NCBI GenBank assembly: GCA_023053545.1
Contig: JAKZAN010000007.1
Span: 1,550,001 to 1,614,000 of the forward strand
DNA length: 64,000 nucleotides
Direction: 5' to 3'
Source of the DNA: Lepidurus packardi
Taxonomy: Eukaryota; Arthropoda; Branchiopoda; Notostraca; Triopsidae
The notes under the pieces were generated by a model. It saw only the letters and a list, made by a program, of their open reading frames with translations, searched no databases and was not told where the DNA came from. Made by a program: the position numbers and the translations under genes. Shown here piece after piece: positions 23,401 through 33,729 of the stretch; position 1 is the first letter of the stretch; each line of letters begins with the position of its first letter.

Positions 23401-23805
23401 GTCAAGATACCTGGGCCACTAGAAAGAACGTTGCGTCCAGGAGAAACCGTTACCCTTATTTGCACAGCTAATGATTTTCCCAAACTACCTCAAACCTTGA
23501 CATGGAGTCATCAAGGGCGCATTGTTGGGGAGAATGCTCGAACGAAGAAAACAGTCACCTCTGGTTTATATACGTTAAGTAGTCGTTTAGATATTTTTCA
23601 GGTGGAGAGTGATGATGAAGGAGACTATGTATGCTCGGTCGCAGAAGGACCTTGGTCCAGTGTACGGCTTCATGTGAATGGTATGCACCTTACCTCTCAA
23701 ATGATTGCGCGTTCGTGCGGAACTTGTTCGTTAAACTTCTTCAACAGCAAGCTTACGTTAATTGTTGTCACTATAAGTGCCGTTTCTTGCCTAAGGTTTC
23801 CCTAG
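20453..23805 (+). CDS. Dpr-type two-Ig cell-surface protein
   Basis: Exons 20453-20555, 22834-22943, 23005-23166, 23216-23264 and 23321-23805 join in frame to about 302 residues. Exon 1 encodes a signal peptide (hydrophobic FAWIYLPFITALVMGLL). Ig domain 1 carries LLTCVVRHLGDKTVSWIR, LHPSNSDLWHLRIDDVRKSD and GIYECQVNTDPK, the hallmark wording of the insect Defective-proboscis-extension-response family. Ig domain 2 has VTLICTANDF, LTWSHQG and GDYVCSVAEG. Dpr proteins sit on neuron surfaces and bind DIP proteins to match synaptic partners. The 3' end is uncertain: reading through 23680 gives a hydrophobic tail (KLTLIVVTISAVSC) that could serve for membrane anchoring, while splicing at gtatgc (23681) would lose it. 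Intron 1 is long (2278 bases). A second in-frame ATG at 22800, just before exon 2, would supply a different signal peptide (MWLIYLFVWYAG). Confidence 0.85.
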
Positions 23806-24548
23806 GGGCTAATTTTTCTGTAAGACTGAATACCCTATGCGACTGCAAAGTCATTGTTACCTCAGTCCGATCATGGTCCCATGTTACTTTTCTGAGGAAA
23901 TGAACCCGTCATATACTTAGTATTTCCTATCTGAACAAACCCTCAGGTTAAAACCTGTAACTAAGACGATTGAATATTACGGTATTTATTTTTTGTGTTT
24001 CTCGATTTTACATAAAATGGAAACGGACCGTAAACTAAGGGAGAACTCATATTTAATTACCTTTCTGTGCCCTCTATTACATCGTGATTTGTGTCTTCTA
24101 TATTTGCCGAGCGGCCGTCACCGCAGCACGTTTGCCATACCAACCTCACTGTGATCGGTGACTGCGAAATGACTGCTCGAAGAAATTGTGAGGAAAGAAT
24201 TTTTCCGCTTGAAGAAAAGGTGATTTAAAAAAAAAATAATTACAATCTTAGGATGTTGTTTTTTTCCTTTCAGTCATCTGACTAGGTAGTCCTAAAACAG
24301 CAAAGAGTTTAAAGAATACATTACTTCAATGATTTGATCATTAAAGCTAGTATATCAAGTGGCGCCACCTGGTCCCTGACTTTGCGTCACTTGGTGGGCG
24401 TATCAACGAAGGATGACAAAATAAACAAAAACTGTTTTTGCCCTTCTGCATTGTGGTATTTTGGGCTGCTCATTGTTACTAGATAAGCCCAGAATCATTT
24501 TTACTGGATATTTGGTTTGTCGACAGTTCTATATTAAACAGTTTCAAA
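23806..24548. other. Intergenic spacer, Dpr gene to UBAP1
   Basis: No coding exon seen. The segment holds the Dpr gene 3' region and the UBAP1 promoter, including a CTCF-like motif at 24357-24372 listed separately. Confidence 0.4.
24357..24372 (-). promoter_or_regulatory. CTCF-like motif upstream of UBAP1
   Basis: The plus strand reads AAGTGGCGCCACCTGG; its complement contains AGGTGGCGCC, which matches the arthropod CTCF core AGGTGGCGC. It is 177 bases upstream of the UBAP1 start codon. Binding is inferred from motif only, and a motif this short occurs by chance. Confidence 0.35.
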
Positions 24549-26786
24549 ATGGACATAAAAGCTGGTAAGTGTTTTACGTCAAACATATTGCTTAATTCTG
24601 TGATTGACAGTTTTGGCTTTACTGACTCGTGGCTGTATGTTGTCTGTAGTTCTTTTCTTTAATCCTGTTTTTTCTAGTGAACGTCATCTTGCTATTATAG
24701 TAAGAATTCGCAGAAAATTTTAGATTAATTTTGCATATGCGTAAGATAAGGTACAAAAAGTTGCGTCACTGAAAGTCACTGAAATCCAAGTTCGGTTAGG
24801 CCAGACTAATCCAGTCTAACCTAATCTAAACCTCGTTAGCTTTTTTTCGCCGATGTAATACAATACAATTTTGAAACCCTGTGTAAAGGGACGCCTCAAT
24901 ATAATAATCCTTACGAACCGGCCTGTAGGTATCCTTTGTGAAATCAAACAAACTAGATTTTAAAAAAGACAGAAAGTAATAAAGATAGTTTCCGGAGTTG
25001 CCGAGTTAAGAAAATATTTGTATTCTAATTACTGCATATGACAGAATAAAAATGTAGTGAATTTCTTTTAAGAAATCACTGTGCAAGTTACTTTTTCTTT
25101 CTTAAATATTTGTTTCTAGGGTCTGATTAACAAAAATTCCCTATTTCCTGAGGTTCTGTTTTCTGTTAATTTAGTTTAAGCTGTTTCTGTTCCCTTTTTT
25201 ATTTGTATAACGTTATTTTGCATTATTTTGTTTTTATGTTAACTAACGAATATTGTAATGGTCGTGACCATGTTAACTAATTCGCGTCTCTCGAAAATCT
25301 ACTAGCTTGTTATCTGGAAGGTGTTGCTGTAAAAATTAGCGAGAAGTATCGGCCCCCTCCAAAGGTTTCTCTTCCTGCCAGTCTAGCTAGTGGACAACCA
25401 AATCTGCAAAATATTTTTGCTGACCAAGTAGGAATAGTCTCGTTGATCATAGCTTACATGTGGTATTTACAGTTGTCCTTCCAATTAGTACGACTTTTCG
25501 TTGGAGCTAGCGACGCTTCGGCGAATCCAGGCATGGACGACAGAGCGCGCGAAAAGTCAGCGAAGGCGCGAGGAATTGTTGACCAAAAGCCTGTTGGAAG
25601 TAGAAGTCAAAACAAGCAAAGAGCAAGATGATAAGCAAGTCGAATCTACAGAGGGTGAGCTAGGCTCAACGCAAACCATCCCTTCGACGCAAATTTTGCA
25701 ACTCGTACCTGCTGTCTTCACGAATACGACATCAGCACGTACTAGTTCTATCCTCCAGCCCACTATGGCTGCTCCCAAGGCTACCCAGGCTATTGCGCTC
25801 AAGTCTAATTTGCATCCTTTTAACCTGGCTGAGTTTGAAGGAGATAGCTGGTCTCCTTTCGAAGATTTGGAGTTAAAAACCATTAACGACAAAGCAGAGC
25901 TTGCTTTACTCTTGCAGCCGACTTTACCTAAAGTCGACCTAACTCAGCAGGCTCCTAATTCTTCTTTGCATAATCCCTTGCCAAGTAGCGAACCACAGTG
26001 GTCGTACGCAAACGCAGCTGAATGGTGGTCAATCCCGCAGTTCCAAGAACCGTTTTCAAGCTCGCATACACCTACCAACCCTGCAAATTTGAGTCTGAGG
26101 CAAGCGAAAAGTGTACCTGACCTGAGCGACTGTTCGCGTGATGATGCTCTGCAGAGTACTGCGTATAGTCTTGGCAAGCCTCGGGTAAAGTTTGACGATT
26201 ATCGAAGCACACGTACACCACCGCCCCGTTTGCATTCCACAGACGATGTAAGTCTTGGAATAGTCTTTCAAATAATGACTTTAAAAGAATAAGTAACCGT
26301 CTTCTCTTGGTTTGTCGTAGATGCAGATTACGACGAGCCGGGCCGATCTACTTTATAAGACGCAGGCAGAGCTCGAGAATCCGTACGATGTACTGGATGC
26401 CGATGGTCGAAAATTAGTTCGTCAGTTAGCGGATATGGGGTTTCCGGAAGCGCGGACATCCCGTTTAGTAAAAGCGTACAAGTTGGACGAGAAAAAAGTA
26501 AACCCAGAAATTTCTGTCTTTCATATTAGATCGAATGCTAACGTTTGTCTATTAGGTTCTCGACACCTTGTTGTTTATACAGGCCATGGAGGACAAAGGC
26601 CATAACCTTTTAAGAGTCGAGAAAATCTTGTCCTTTGTCGATGAGCCTGCTCAAGAGAATGTAGAAAAGATTTTGGCAATGACCGAGCAGTTTATGTCCC
26701 TAGGTTTTGAGGAGGACGGCGTGTTAAAGGCTATCGTGGATGCTGAAGTAGACCGAGATCGAGCTTTGGATCTGCTCTTATCATAA
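24549..26786 (+). CDS. UBAP1: UBAP1, ubiquitin-binding ESCRT-I subunit
   Basis: Exons 24549-24564, 25321-25427, 25489-26247, 26321-26497 and 26556-26786 join in frame to about 429 residues (human protein 502). The N-terminus, with KISEKYRPPPKVSLPASL and then QYDFSLELATLRRIQAW, matches the UMA segment that docks UBAP1 on ESCRT-I. The middle is a long disordered linker rich in serine, threonine and proline. The C-terminus has tandem UBA-like helices: KLVRQLADMGFPEARTSRLV near residues 323-342 and FMSLGFEEDGVLKAIVDAEV near 400-419, corresponding to the overlapping UBA (SOUBA) module that binds ubiquitin. The protein acts at endosomes, sorting ubiquitylated receptors into multivesicular bodies. 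The acceptor of exon 3 was chosen at 25488 because only that join gives the conserved YDFSLE. The last exon could instead start at 26583, also in frame. Confidence 0.82.
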
Positions 26787-28124
26787 CTTACCAAACAATA
26801 TCCGAGTGTTATTCTATTCGCTTGTTCTATTGCAAGGCACGGTGTGATTGTGTTTCCAGGCAAGTTTACCTAGACCCTGACCTTGTCAGTTGTTCCGCCT
26901 TACGTATAGTGCGTAAGGATTTGCATCCCACATGATAAGATAACTCAAAACAGTGGGAATCCAAAGATAAGAATACGCGTGTCTTCGTCTTTCGCGGTCA
27001 GCTAAATGTAATCTGTAGGTCCAGTGTATATACACGACAATGTAGTGTATATTCTGATGCCATTGCCTCTGGAATTCGCTTGAAGCGTTATGCAAACCCA
27101 CGTTCGTTGAATATATAGCGAAAGTTCAACGTGGAAGTCGCAGTCGATCACTTACGGTTGAACAAGCTATACAGTTTTCTGTTCACGAGACCTGTTGTAC
27201 CATTAGTTTATTCAGTACTTACTGTGGCTCAGTTCCTTAAAATCCTGAGTATAATTGTCTGTAACCGTTTGTGTTCTTTAAGCATTCTGGAGCCCACTTC
27301 CAGGTAACAAGGTGGTAGGAATGGTTTGCGTTACTTTGGAGTGAAAGCGGAGTGATTTAAATTTACTTTGTTACATAGACACTCTCGGTAATAATTACCC
27401 TTCTTTATTATATCCGGGTATTTCCAGCCTGCTACGTTTAGGGGGAAATCCCTTCGAAACCCCCGCAGTCAATAAATGAACAGGTTATTCGACTGAATGA
27501 CCAGTTCCTTTCACTGACTCGGTAATTTGGAAGGGATATCGTGTTGAGAACCCTACCTAAGCGTAGGACTAGGCTTCAGAGGCGTAGGCTAATGTTAGTT
27601 TTGTTTTGGACGCGTGGTTACATAAAAACGGAGATGAGCAAGAAAAGAGTTGATTTAAATATAAAAGAGAACTTGCGACTCATTGAAACTTATGCCACGT
27701 TAAATTTTAAAGATTTGCCACTTATAAATACACACATTCCCGGTGTTCGGTTAATAGAATCTCCGCTTATTGAAATCAAAATTGACCGGACAAATATGAT
27801 CACAATAAGCGGCATCTACAGCATTTCTCTATCGCCATATTCCTATTAAAGAAAAGAAAACACGTTATCGTTTCCTTATTTTTACTTTAAAAAAAAGTTC
27901 GCCTATTACTCGAGAATGTGATAATGAACGAAGGAAATTCATGCATGACCGTTGCCGTTTACATAATTCATGGTCAAGGCCACGAGAATAAACCTACAGG
28001 GAAAGTTAAGAACATGTTCGGAACTGTTAAATTTAAGTTATTTTACATTATAACGTCCATTATAACATTTAGTTTACTTTGTGTCCTTTGATTGAAATGT
28101 GAGTAGTTTGGTTTTTCTTTGTAG
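26787..28124. other. Intergenic spacer, UBAP1 to SLC46-type gene
   Basis: No convincing coding exon. A 102-codon open frame at 27541-27849 has no recognisable domain. One or more 5' exons of the following transporter gene should lie here, because its first recognised exon opens in phase 1 after an acceptor at 28124; a candidate start is ATG at about 27923 with donor near 27971, but this is weak. Confidence 0.4.
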
Positions 28125-29844
28125 ATCCCGAAGAATCTGAAGCCCGAGAGGCTTTAATCAAGCCTTCGATTGGCTTGACACCCCTTTCACAGCGTGTGTA
28201 TCCTTCACTGTATACTTGTCTTCCAATTATGACGACAGGGTTAGACAACTTTCGAAACAAGTGGGCATCAAGGACAAACATTACGGTGGAACCGGTCCTG
28301 TTTTTTTACATGCTGGCCACTTTTATGCAATACTCGTTTTTCCAAGACCTAGTGTATGAGAAAGTGTGTAGAGAAAATTTTAACAAAACCATCTGCCTAA
28401 ACTTGACTGGCCTGGAGAGTAAGGATGCACTAGATTTGGTACAAACACAGGCTTCGCACTGGATTCTCTGCTCGACCGTCGCCTTAACCGTGCCTTCCAT
28501 GATCGTCGCCAGCTATTTAGGGTCTTGGAGCGATACCTTTGGTCGGAAGCTTCCATTATACACTCCTGCAATGGGCATGGTTCTCGCCTGTATCATTTAC
28601 ATCCTTATGTCTGTCTACGACTCCATGTCTGTCTCCTATATTATCCTGGCTTCGTTCATATCAGGAATCTCGGGCGGCTTCGTCAGTTGCATCATGGGGG
28701 TTATGTATGCCTTCTTCATTAAGAGCCCTTTGAGGCACATTTAAACTCTACCCTTTTTTATAGGAGCTACATGTCAGCCATTACCAATGACAACAACCGC
28801 TCTTTGCGTGTCGCATATTTGGAGGCTATGACATTCGTTGGAGGTACCATCGGTCCGTTTATTGGAGGGGGAATTATGTCTGCCACTCAATCGCATGCCA
28901 TCGTCTTCGGCGTTATTATGGGGGCGTACATTTGCCAAATCCTATACGTGTTTTTCTTTGTATGTGAAGTGCAGGGCACTGCCCTGGACTCGACACCTTC
29001 AGACGTGTCTTTTTGCTACAAATACTTTAACGGACGCTACTTTGTTGAAGCTTTTAAGACGAATCTGAGGTCTAGAGAAGAGCATAAACGCCTACATCTT
29101 AATCTGCTCATTGCGGCGGCTTTAGTGGCTATGATTGTGGTTGCCGGAGAAGGCGACGTGGGTTACTTATACACCCGAGACGATCCATTAGATTGGGATG
29201 TTTCCACCTATTCGTATTTCTTCGGAATGAAATATGGTGTTGGCGCATTGTCACTATTTATCGCTATGCCTATAGCAAGGCATTTTAAGGCAAATATTAA
29301 AGGAATTTTGACTAATCTTAAATGAGCCTGCCTTATATTTTTTAGTTGCACGATACAATGGTGGCGCTAGTGGGGTTAATTTCTCGAGCTGCCGGTTTAG
29401 TACTCACGGGTTTAGCCAGAACTACCACAGTGATGTTTTCTGGTAATTATGGCGAATCCATATACAGTAGGACATTTATTAATTCAATAATGTGATATAG
29501 TTCCTTTCGTGGGCTTATTGGGTACGTTGTGCTTGCCAGCGATACGGTCGATGTCCTCCAAGCAAGTTGAATCTGACGAATTGGGCAAGCATTTCGCCTA
29601 CATAGCCATTATCGAAAACATTTGCACATTACTTGGATCAGCCATTTTTAACTCTCTGTACCCTGCAACACGAAGTTTCTTTGGTGGCTTTTCCTTCGAG
29701 TTTGCAGCATTTCTTTTAACGTTCCCCATGGGTATCATGCTTTTTATAAGATACGACCTTCATAAAACAGAAAGGAGAAAAATACGTGAGTCAAGACAAG
29801 TCATTGGGGAAGCTGTCAGTTGTGAAACTATTCCAGATAAATAG
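28125..29844 (+). CDS. SLC46-type major facilitator transporter
   Basis: Exons 28125-28704, 28764-29289, 29346-29442 and 29501-29844 join in frame, about 515 codons, or 480 residues if the ATG at 28229 is the start. The sequence is a twelve-helix major facilitator protein. TITVEPVLFLYM-like wording appears as NITVEPVLFFYM in the first helix; the loop between helices 2 and 3 has LGSWSDTFGRKLPL, the family's G-x-x-x-D-x-x-G-R-K signature; SLRVAYLEAMTFVGGTIGPF is the helix 5 region. This pattern is that of SLC46 (the folate/heme proton-coupled transporter group, including SLC46A3). Substrate cannot be told from sequence. Conserved cysteines and N-glycosylation sites occur in the first outer loop (FNKTICLNLTG). 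The intron after 29289 starts with GC rather than GT (AAG|gcaaat). A 5' exon is missing from my model. Confidence 0.85.
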
Positions 29845-30072
29845 ATTTTGTATTTTGTGTGTGTGTTTATATTACATGGATCTATCCGTTATTGACTTAA
29901 TTCTGCTGCAGCGTTGAATGTATTCGGATTCGAAACTTCCGCTAACAGGATGTAATCGTTTTATTTCACCGTTAGCGATACGATGCCAAACTGTTCGATT
30001 ATCAAACAAAGACTTGTTGGGCTGCGTTTGTGATTCGTTGGTTTTGATGTTACTGAAAATAAATTGTGTCAA
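29845..30072. other. Short spacer, SLC46-type gene to SMN
   Basis: This interval of 228 bases holds the transporter 3' end, with a GT run at 29861-29866, and the SMN promoter. No further feature seen. Confidence 0.4.
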
Positions 30073-30979
30073 ATGGCAGATCCCAAAGGCTATGTAGTCT
30101 TCCAAAAGACTGTACAAGTACGTAGTGTTCACATAGTTTTCATATTTCCTCCATTGCTTCTGATTTTTTTATAGGCTTCCGAGAGTGACTTCGAGCAGCC
30201 TGAGTATGACGATGAAGAGGATACCTGGGATGATTCAGCCTTAATCAAAGCGTATGACAAAGCGATATCGGCCGCTAAGAAGCAAATTGCCGTCAAAATT
30301 GGTTTAACGAAAGTCGAGACAATTGATAGCAAGGCTGGAACTAGTTTTACAACTAGTAATACAGGCTCTATTGCACCTCCAACCTGGAAAGTAAGTGTAC
30401 GCACTACTCTTTGGTATTAGAACGGTTTGTAATCGCCTCTATAACGTTTCTTCTTGGATAGGTCGGGGACCAATGTCGAGCTTCGTACAGTGTTGATGGC
30501 CTTGATTATGAAGGCACCGTAAAAAGTTTGAACCCTTTGTTGCAGACATGTGTGGTACACTTTACTGGGTACGGTAATGAAGAGGAAGTGCATCTGGATA
30601 GTTTAAAAGCTTCATATGGTGCCAAAGCTCGCCGTAAGCAAGAACAAGAAGCGGGTACCTACAATACAGACGAGTGTATGGACAATACGGTTACTACCAA
30701 TGCCAAACAACCGCGTGATCAAAGACAAAACAATTCCAAACTTCACAGTACTAGTGCCTCTTCTCCTGCGACTAATTTTCCCCTCACAACGTCGTGCATG
30801 GATCATATGCCTGGACCACCTCCAATCCCTCCACCTCCACCCATTTGGCCTGCAAACGGGTCTACAGATGAAGACTTGTACCCAATGCTTATGGCATGGT
30901 ATATGGCTGGCTACCATACGGGTAAGTCGGTTTGTCTAATTGTGAGATTTATGCCGTATCAATTGTAGCAAAATTATGA
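30073..30979 (+). CDS. SMN: Survival motor neuron protein
   Basis: Exons 30073-30117, 30175-30390 and 30462-30921 are secure and give about 240 residues. The N-terminal region has DTWDDSALIKAYDKAI, the Gemin2-binding helix. The Tudor domain, about residues 87-145, reads WKVGDQCRASYS, DYEGTVKSL and VVHFTGYGNEEEVHL, with the aromatic cage that binds symmetric dimethylarginine on Sm proteins. A proline tract (PGPPPIPPPPPIWP) and the YG box (MLMAWYMAGYHTG), which makes SMN oligomerise, follow. SMN assembles Sm rings on spliceosomal RNAs in the cytoplasm. The final exon is unresolved: exon 3 ends in phase 1 at 30921, and possible acceptors at 30968, 31038 and 31156 give tails of only a few residues; none repeats the third YxxG of other SMNs. 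The end coordinate uses the first of these. Confidence 0.92.
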
Positions 30980-30999
30980 CTAATTTTTCCCCCCCAAAA

Positions 31000-33729
31000 G
31001 TATGCCTCTTTCTTTTTTAAAGATGACTTTACTGCATAGTTTCTTCTTTTTATGAAGGCTGTTAAATTCTCGACTTTCTGATTTAGTAGTCGAGTAGTTC
31101 TTCCCATCAAATCCAAGTTTTTCAAGCTGTCACATACTCTTACTAGATTGTCTTAGGAAAGTTCCGAAAACTTTGCTGACTTATGTCTTTAATTTGTGAA
31201 CAGCTCCTTATGTTAGCCTCATCTCTTTTTTATTATTACTACCTGCAGTTTTTATGCCCGCCGTGGACTTTTTTGTTCTAGGGGGAACTTAATTTCTCAC
31301 GCCAGTATTTTTTAGTCGAAGGATATAATTGCCAGGGACGCGTCGTCATAGCCTTTTCGCTCATCTGTAATTTCTTTATTGTGTCAGCTTAGTAAAATTA
31401 ACTTATCATACTGGCATGCGGCACATGGAATGATATCCGTGATGGCCAGTAAACCTTCTTCCGTGATCTCATTCAATGCGATGATTTCCCCCTTCTGCAG
31501 GCTATTACCAGGGTCTTCACCAGCAGCGGTCTTCACCATCCCGTAAACATTGAGCTGGAATGGTGTGCGTTCTGTTCTCCGATTGTCCCCTCGTCCTTGC
31601 CCAATACAACATTTGGAGTGTGCGCCAGTTTTCTTTTTCTTTTCACTACGCTTTCTTTATCAGGATTGTGCCATGCGTCCGTCTGTTGCCTATCTCATTT
31701 TTTCCCTGTTTTCTTTATTTTTCTTTCAGTTTCAATTCACGCCGACTGCATTGTAAGTATCATCAGCCAGTGTCCATGCCAACCCTAAATTTTTCCTACG
31801 GTCTATATTCTTTTCGTTTTGCTTCTTCTTTGGCTTGGACAAATCTGTTGCCTTGTCCCGCAGACGGACTTAGAGACTCGGAGGGAGTCGGTGGGTACAA
31901 TGTGACACATGGGCTTCATAAGGCAAAGGACCGAGATTTGCTTCCGAGTTCCGCCAGCTCAAGCTCTCATCCCGTAACTCAGAGCCACAGCTGCAACCAC
32001 TAGAACTTTTAGGTTCTTTTTTTCTTTACTTTAACAGTATTACGGCGAGGGGTGGAGCTTCCTTCCTCAGTATTCGCGTTAAGACATTGTCGTAGCTCCG
32101 TGGCTTATGGGTGCTGGATTCGAATCCGTTGTACTCGACTTTGGCGAACTTTTAATTCCAATATCTGGACTAGGTTTTAGATTAAGCTCGAGGAACAGCA
32201 GCCGGAAAAGACAAGCTACTTTATTTTATTTTTTCTTCGCAGGTCAGAATGTCATTTTCTATAGTTAAAGTACCAGCTATAGATTCTTACTGGCACGGGA
32301 TGGGGACGTAACATGGAAATCGAAGAAATATATAAGGTCTTTGTCGAGATTGCATTTTTTTTTCTTTCTCTTAGGAAAGCTTGTAGGACGGGCGGAAGAG
32401 AATTTAACTTGCATCAGCGTCAGCGATTTTATATTTGCTTAGAAATTGACCCCTGATGTCTCTCACAAGGCCGTCTCGTTTGCGTTTAAGAGGGGGAATT
32501 CCGGTAATGTCATCGGACCCCGAATTCTTCCCTTGCTCAATGATTCCACTTCATAGAATTTTTTTTACTAAGTTCCAATGAAGCCAGAGAACAATCAAGG
32601 GAGCAACTTTTGGGGATCGTCTATTTTTCAACCCAGCTTCCGTATTGTACTTTTCTTAAAGCTATTGCGTGCGCTGCTGTAAACTTTGATGACTGACAAG
32701 GAGCTGTAGAAAGGATTGGGAATAATGAGCGACACATTTTACTGAGGACTTGGGCATCATCTTGGTGGAGTAAGTTCCACCTGCCCGTGGGAAAGTAAAT
32801 GCCTCGTCTCATCCTCAGTTTGATGAGTCAGGGAAGAAGGCTTTTGCCAATCAAGCAAAGTAGTGGGCTGGCATTACCAGGGACAAGCTTGACTGGAGAT
32901 GTGTTGTAGTGTACAGATGTGCTTCACTTTTTCTTCGGAAAGGGCGAGGGGAGGTAAAAAAGTGAATGGCAAGATGGTTAAGGGTAAGATGTTGTCTATG
33001 GCTTTGGCGTGATGATGAAGAAGCATCTTCCGTTACCTTCTAACGCAGCAGCACATACATTGTCTCCGATCCCTCTCTCTCTCTTTCTCTGTCTGGCGAA
33101 CAAGTATAAAAGCACTGCGTATGCCCCCTTGCTCATCTTTTCCTCTGTCACGTCAGTGCTATTGTTTCAAGGTGTTCTAAACATTCGGAGGGAAAAAATA
33201 AGCTTGAAATTGGCGCTTTTTTTTAGTTTCTTGTACCCACATTGCCCCAGAAGCAAACCAAACCACAACTATCCCTACTGTCCAGTAGGGATATTTCTTT
33301 GCCTCGTTTTTCCAATTCTTTTTGCACGTCCCCAGGATCGGTATGCATTTGAAATGCATTGCGGTGTGAAACGTACCAACGAAAGTAAGTGCCTTGTGCA
33401 GGAGGGGGGTTATTCGGTAGGAGAGAAGAGAAAAATTGATTTTTTTTTTATTTTGTGTATTTTTTCTCCGGGGTCCTACGTCTTCGCTTCAGATCAGCAG
33501 GCGTTCATAAGAAGAGAAGGATCGTCAAGTTTGTGCGCCGTCGCCGGTTTCACGTACTTGACACGGCTTATAAAGCACGAGTCAGGATGGCATCTGGCAC
33601 GACACGAACACTGATTAGCCTCGGAGCGTGAAACCGGCAACCGAAGACGAGCATCGGGAAAGGAAGGAAACGAAAAACGTTGCCCGTTTTACGGTGGCTC
33701 CGGACGTCCCCTTGGCCCAGACTCGGACA
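31000..33729. other. Intergenic region upstream of DIP gene 1
   Basis: About 2.7 kb with T-rich and CT-rich stretches (for example a ctctctctct run near 33071) and no recognisable exon. Open frames at 31560-32003 and 33009-33614 are pyrimidine-rich without domains. The region probably holds the promoter and 5' untranslated exons of the DIP gene. Confidence 0.4.

Noticed and set aside
25473-25631. Alternative start of UBAP1 exon 3 at 25473
   Set aside because: Gives a premature stop at 25631. The acceptor at 25488 gives the conserved YDFSLE text and stays open.
27541-27849. Open frame of 102 codons between UBAP1 and the transporter
   Set aside because: No family resemblance; could hold a 5' exon of the transporter but frame and donor do not fit convincingly.
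31560-32003. Open frames of 147 and 68 codons in the SMN-DIP spacer
   Set aside because: T-rich, phenylalanine/serine-heavy translation without recognisable motif. Treated as noise.
32090-32165. tRNA-like B-box text (ggattcgaatccg)
   Set aside because: The T-arm stem does not pair, no acceptor stem or cloverleaf could be drawn. The motif is a short palindrome.
33009-33614. Open frame of 201 codons upstream of DIP copy 1
   Set aside because: Pyrimidine-rich composition, no domain, no splice partners, and overlaps other open frames. Looks like chance.
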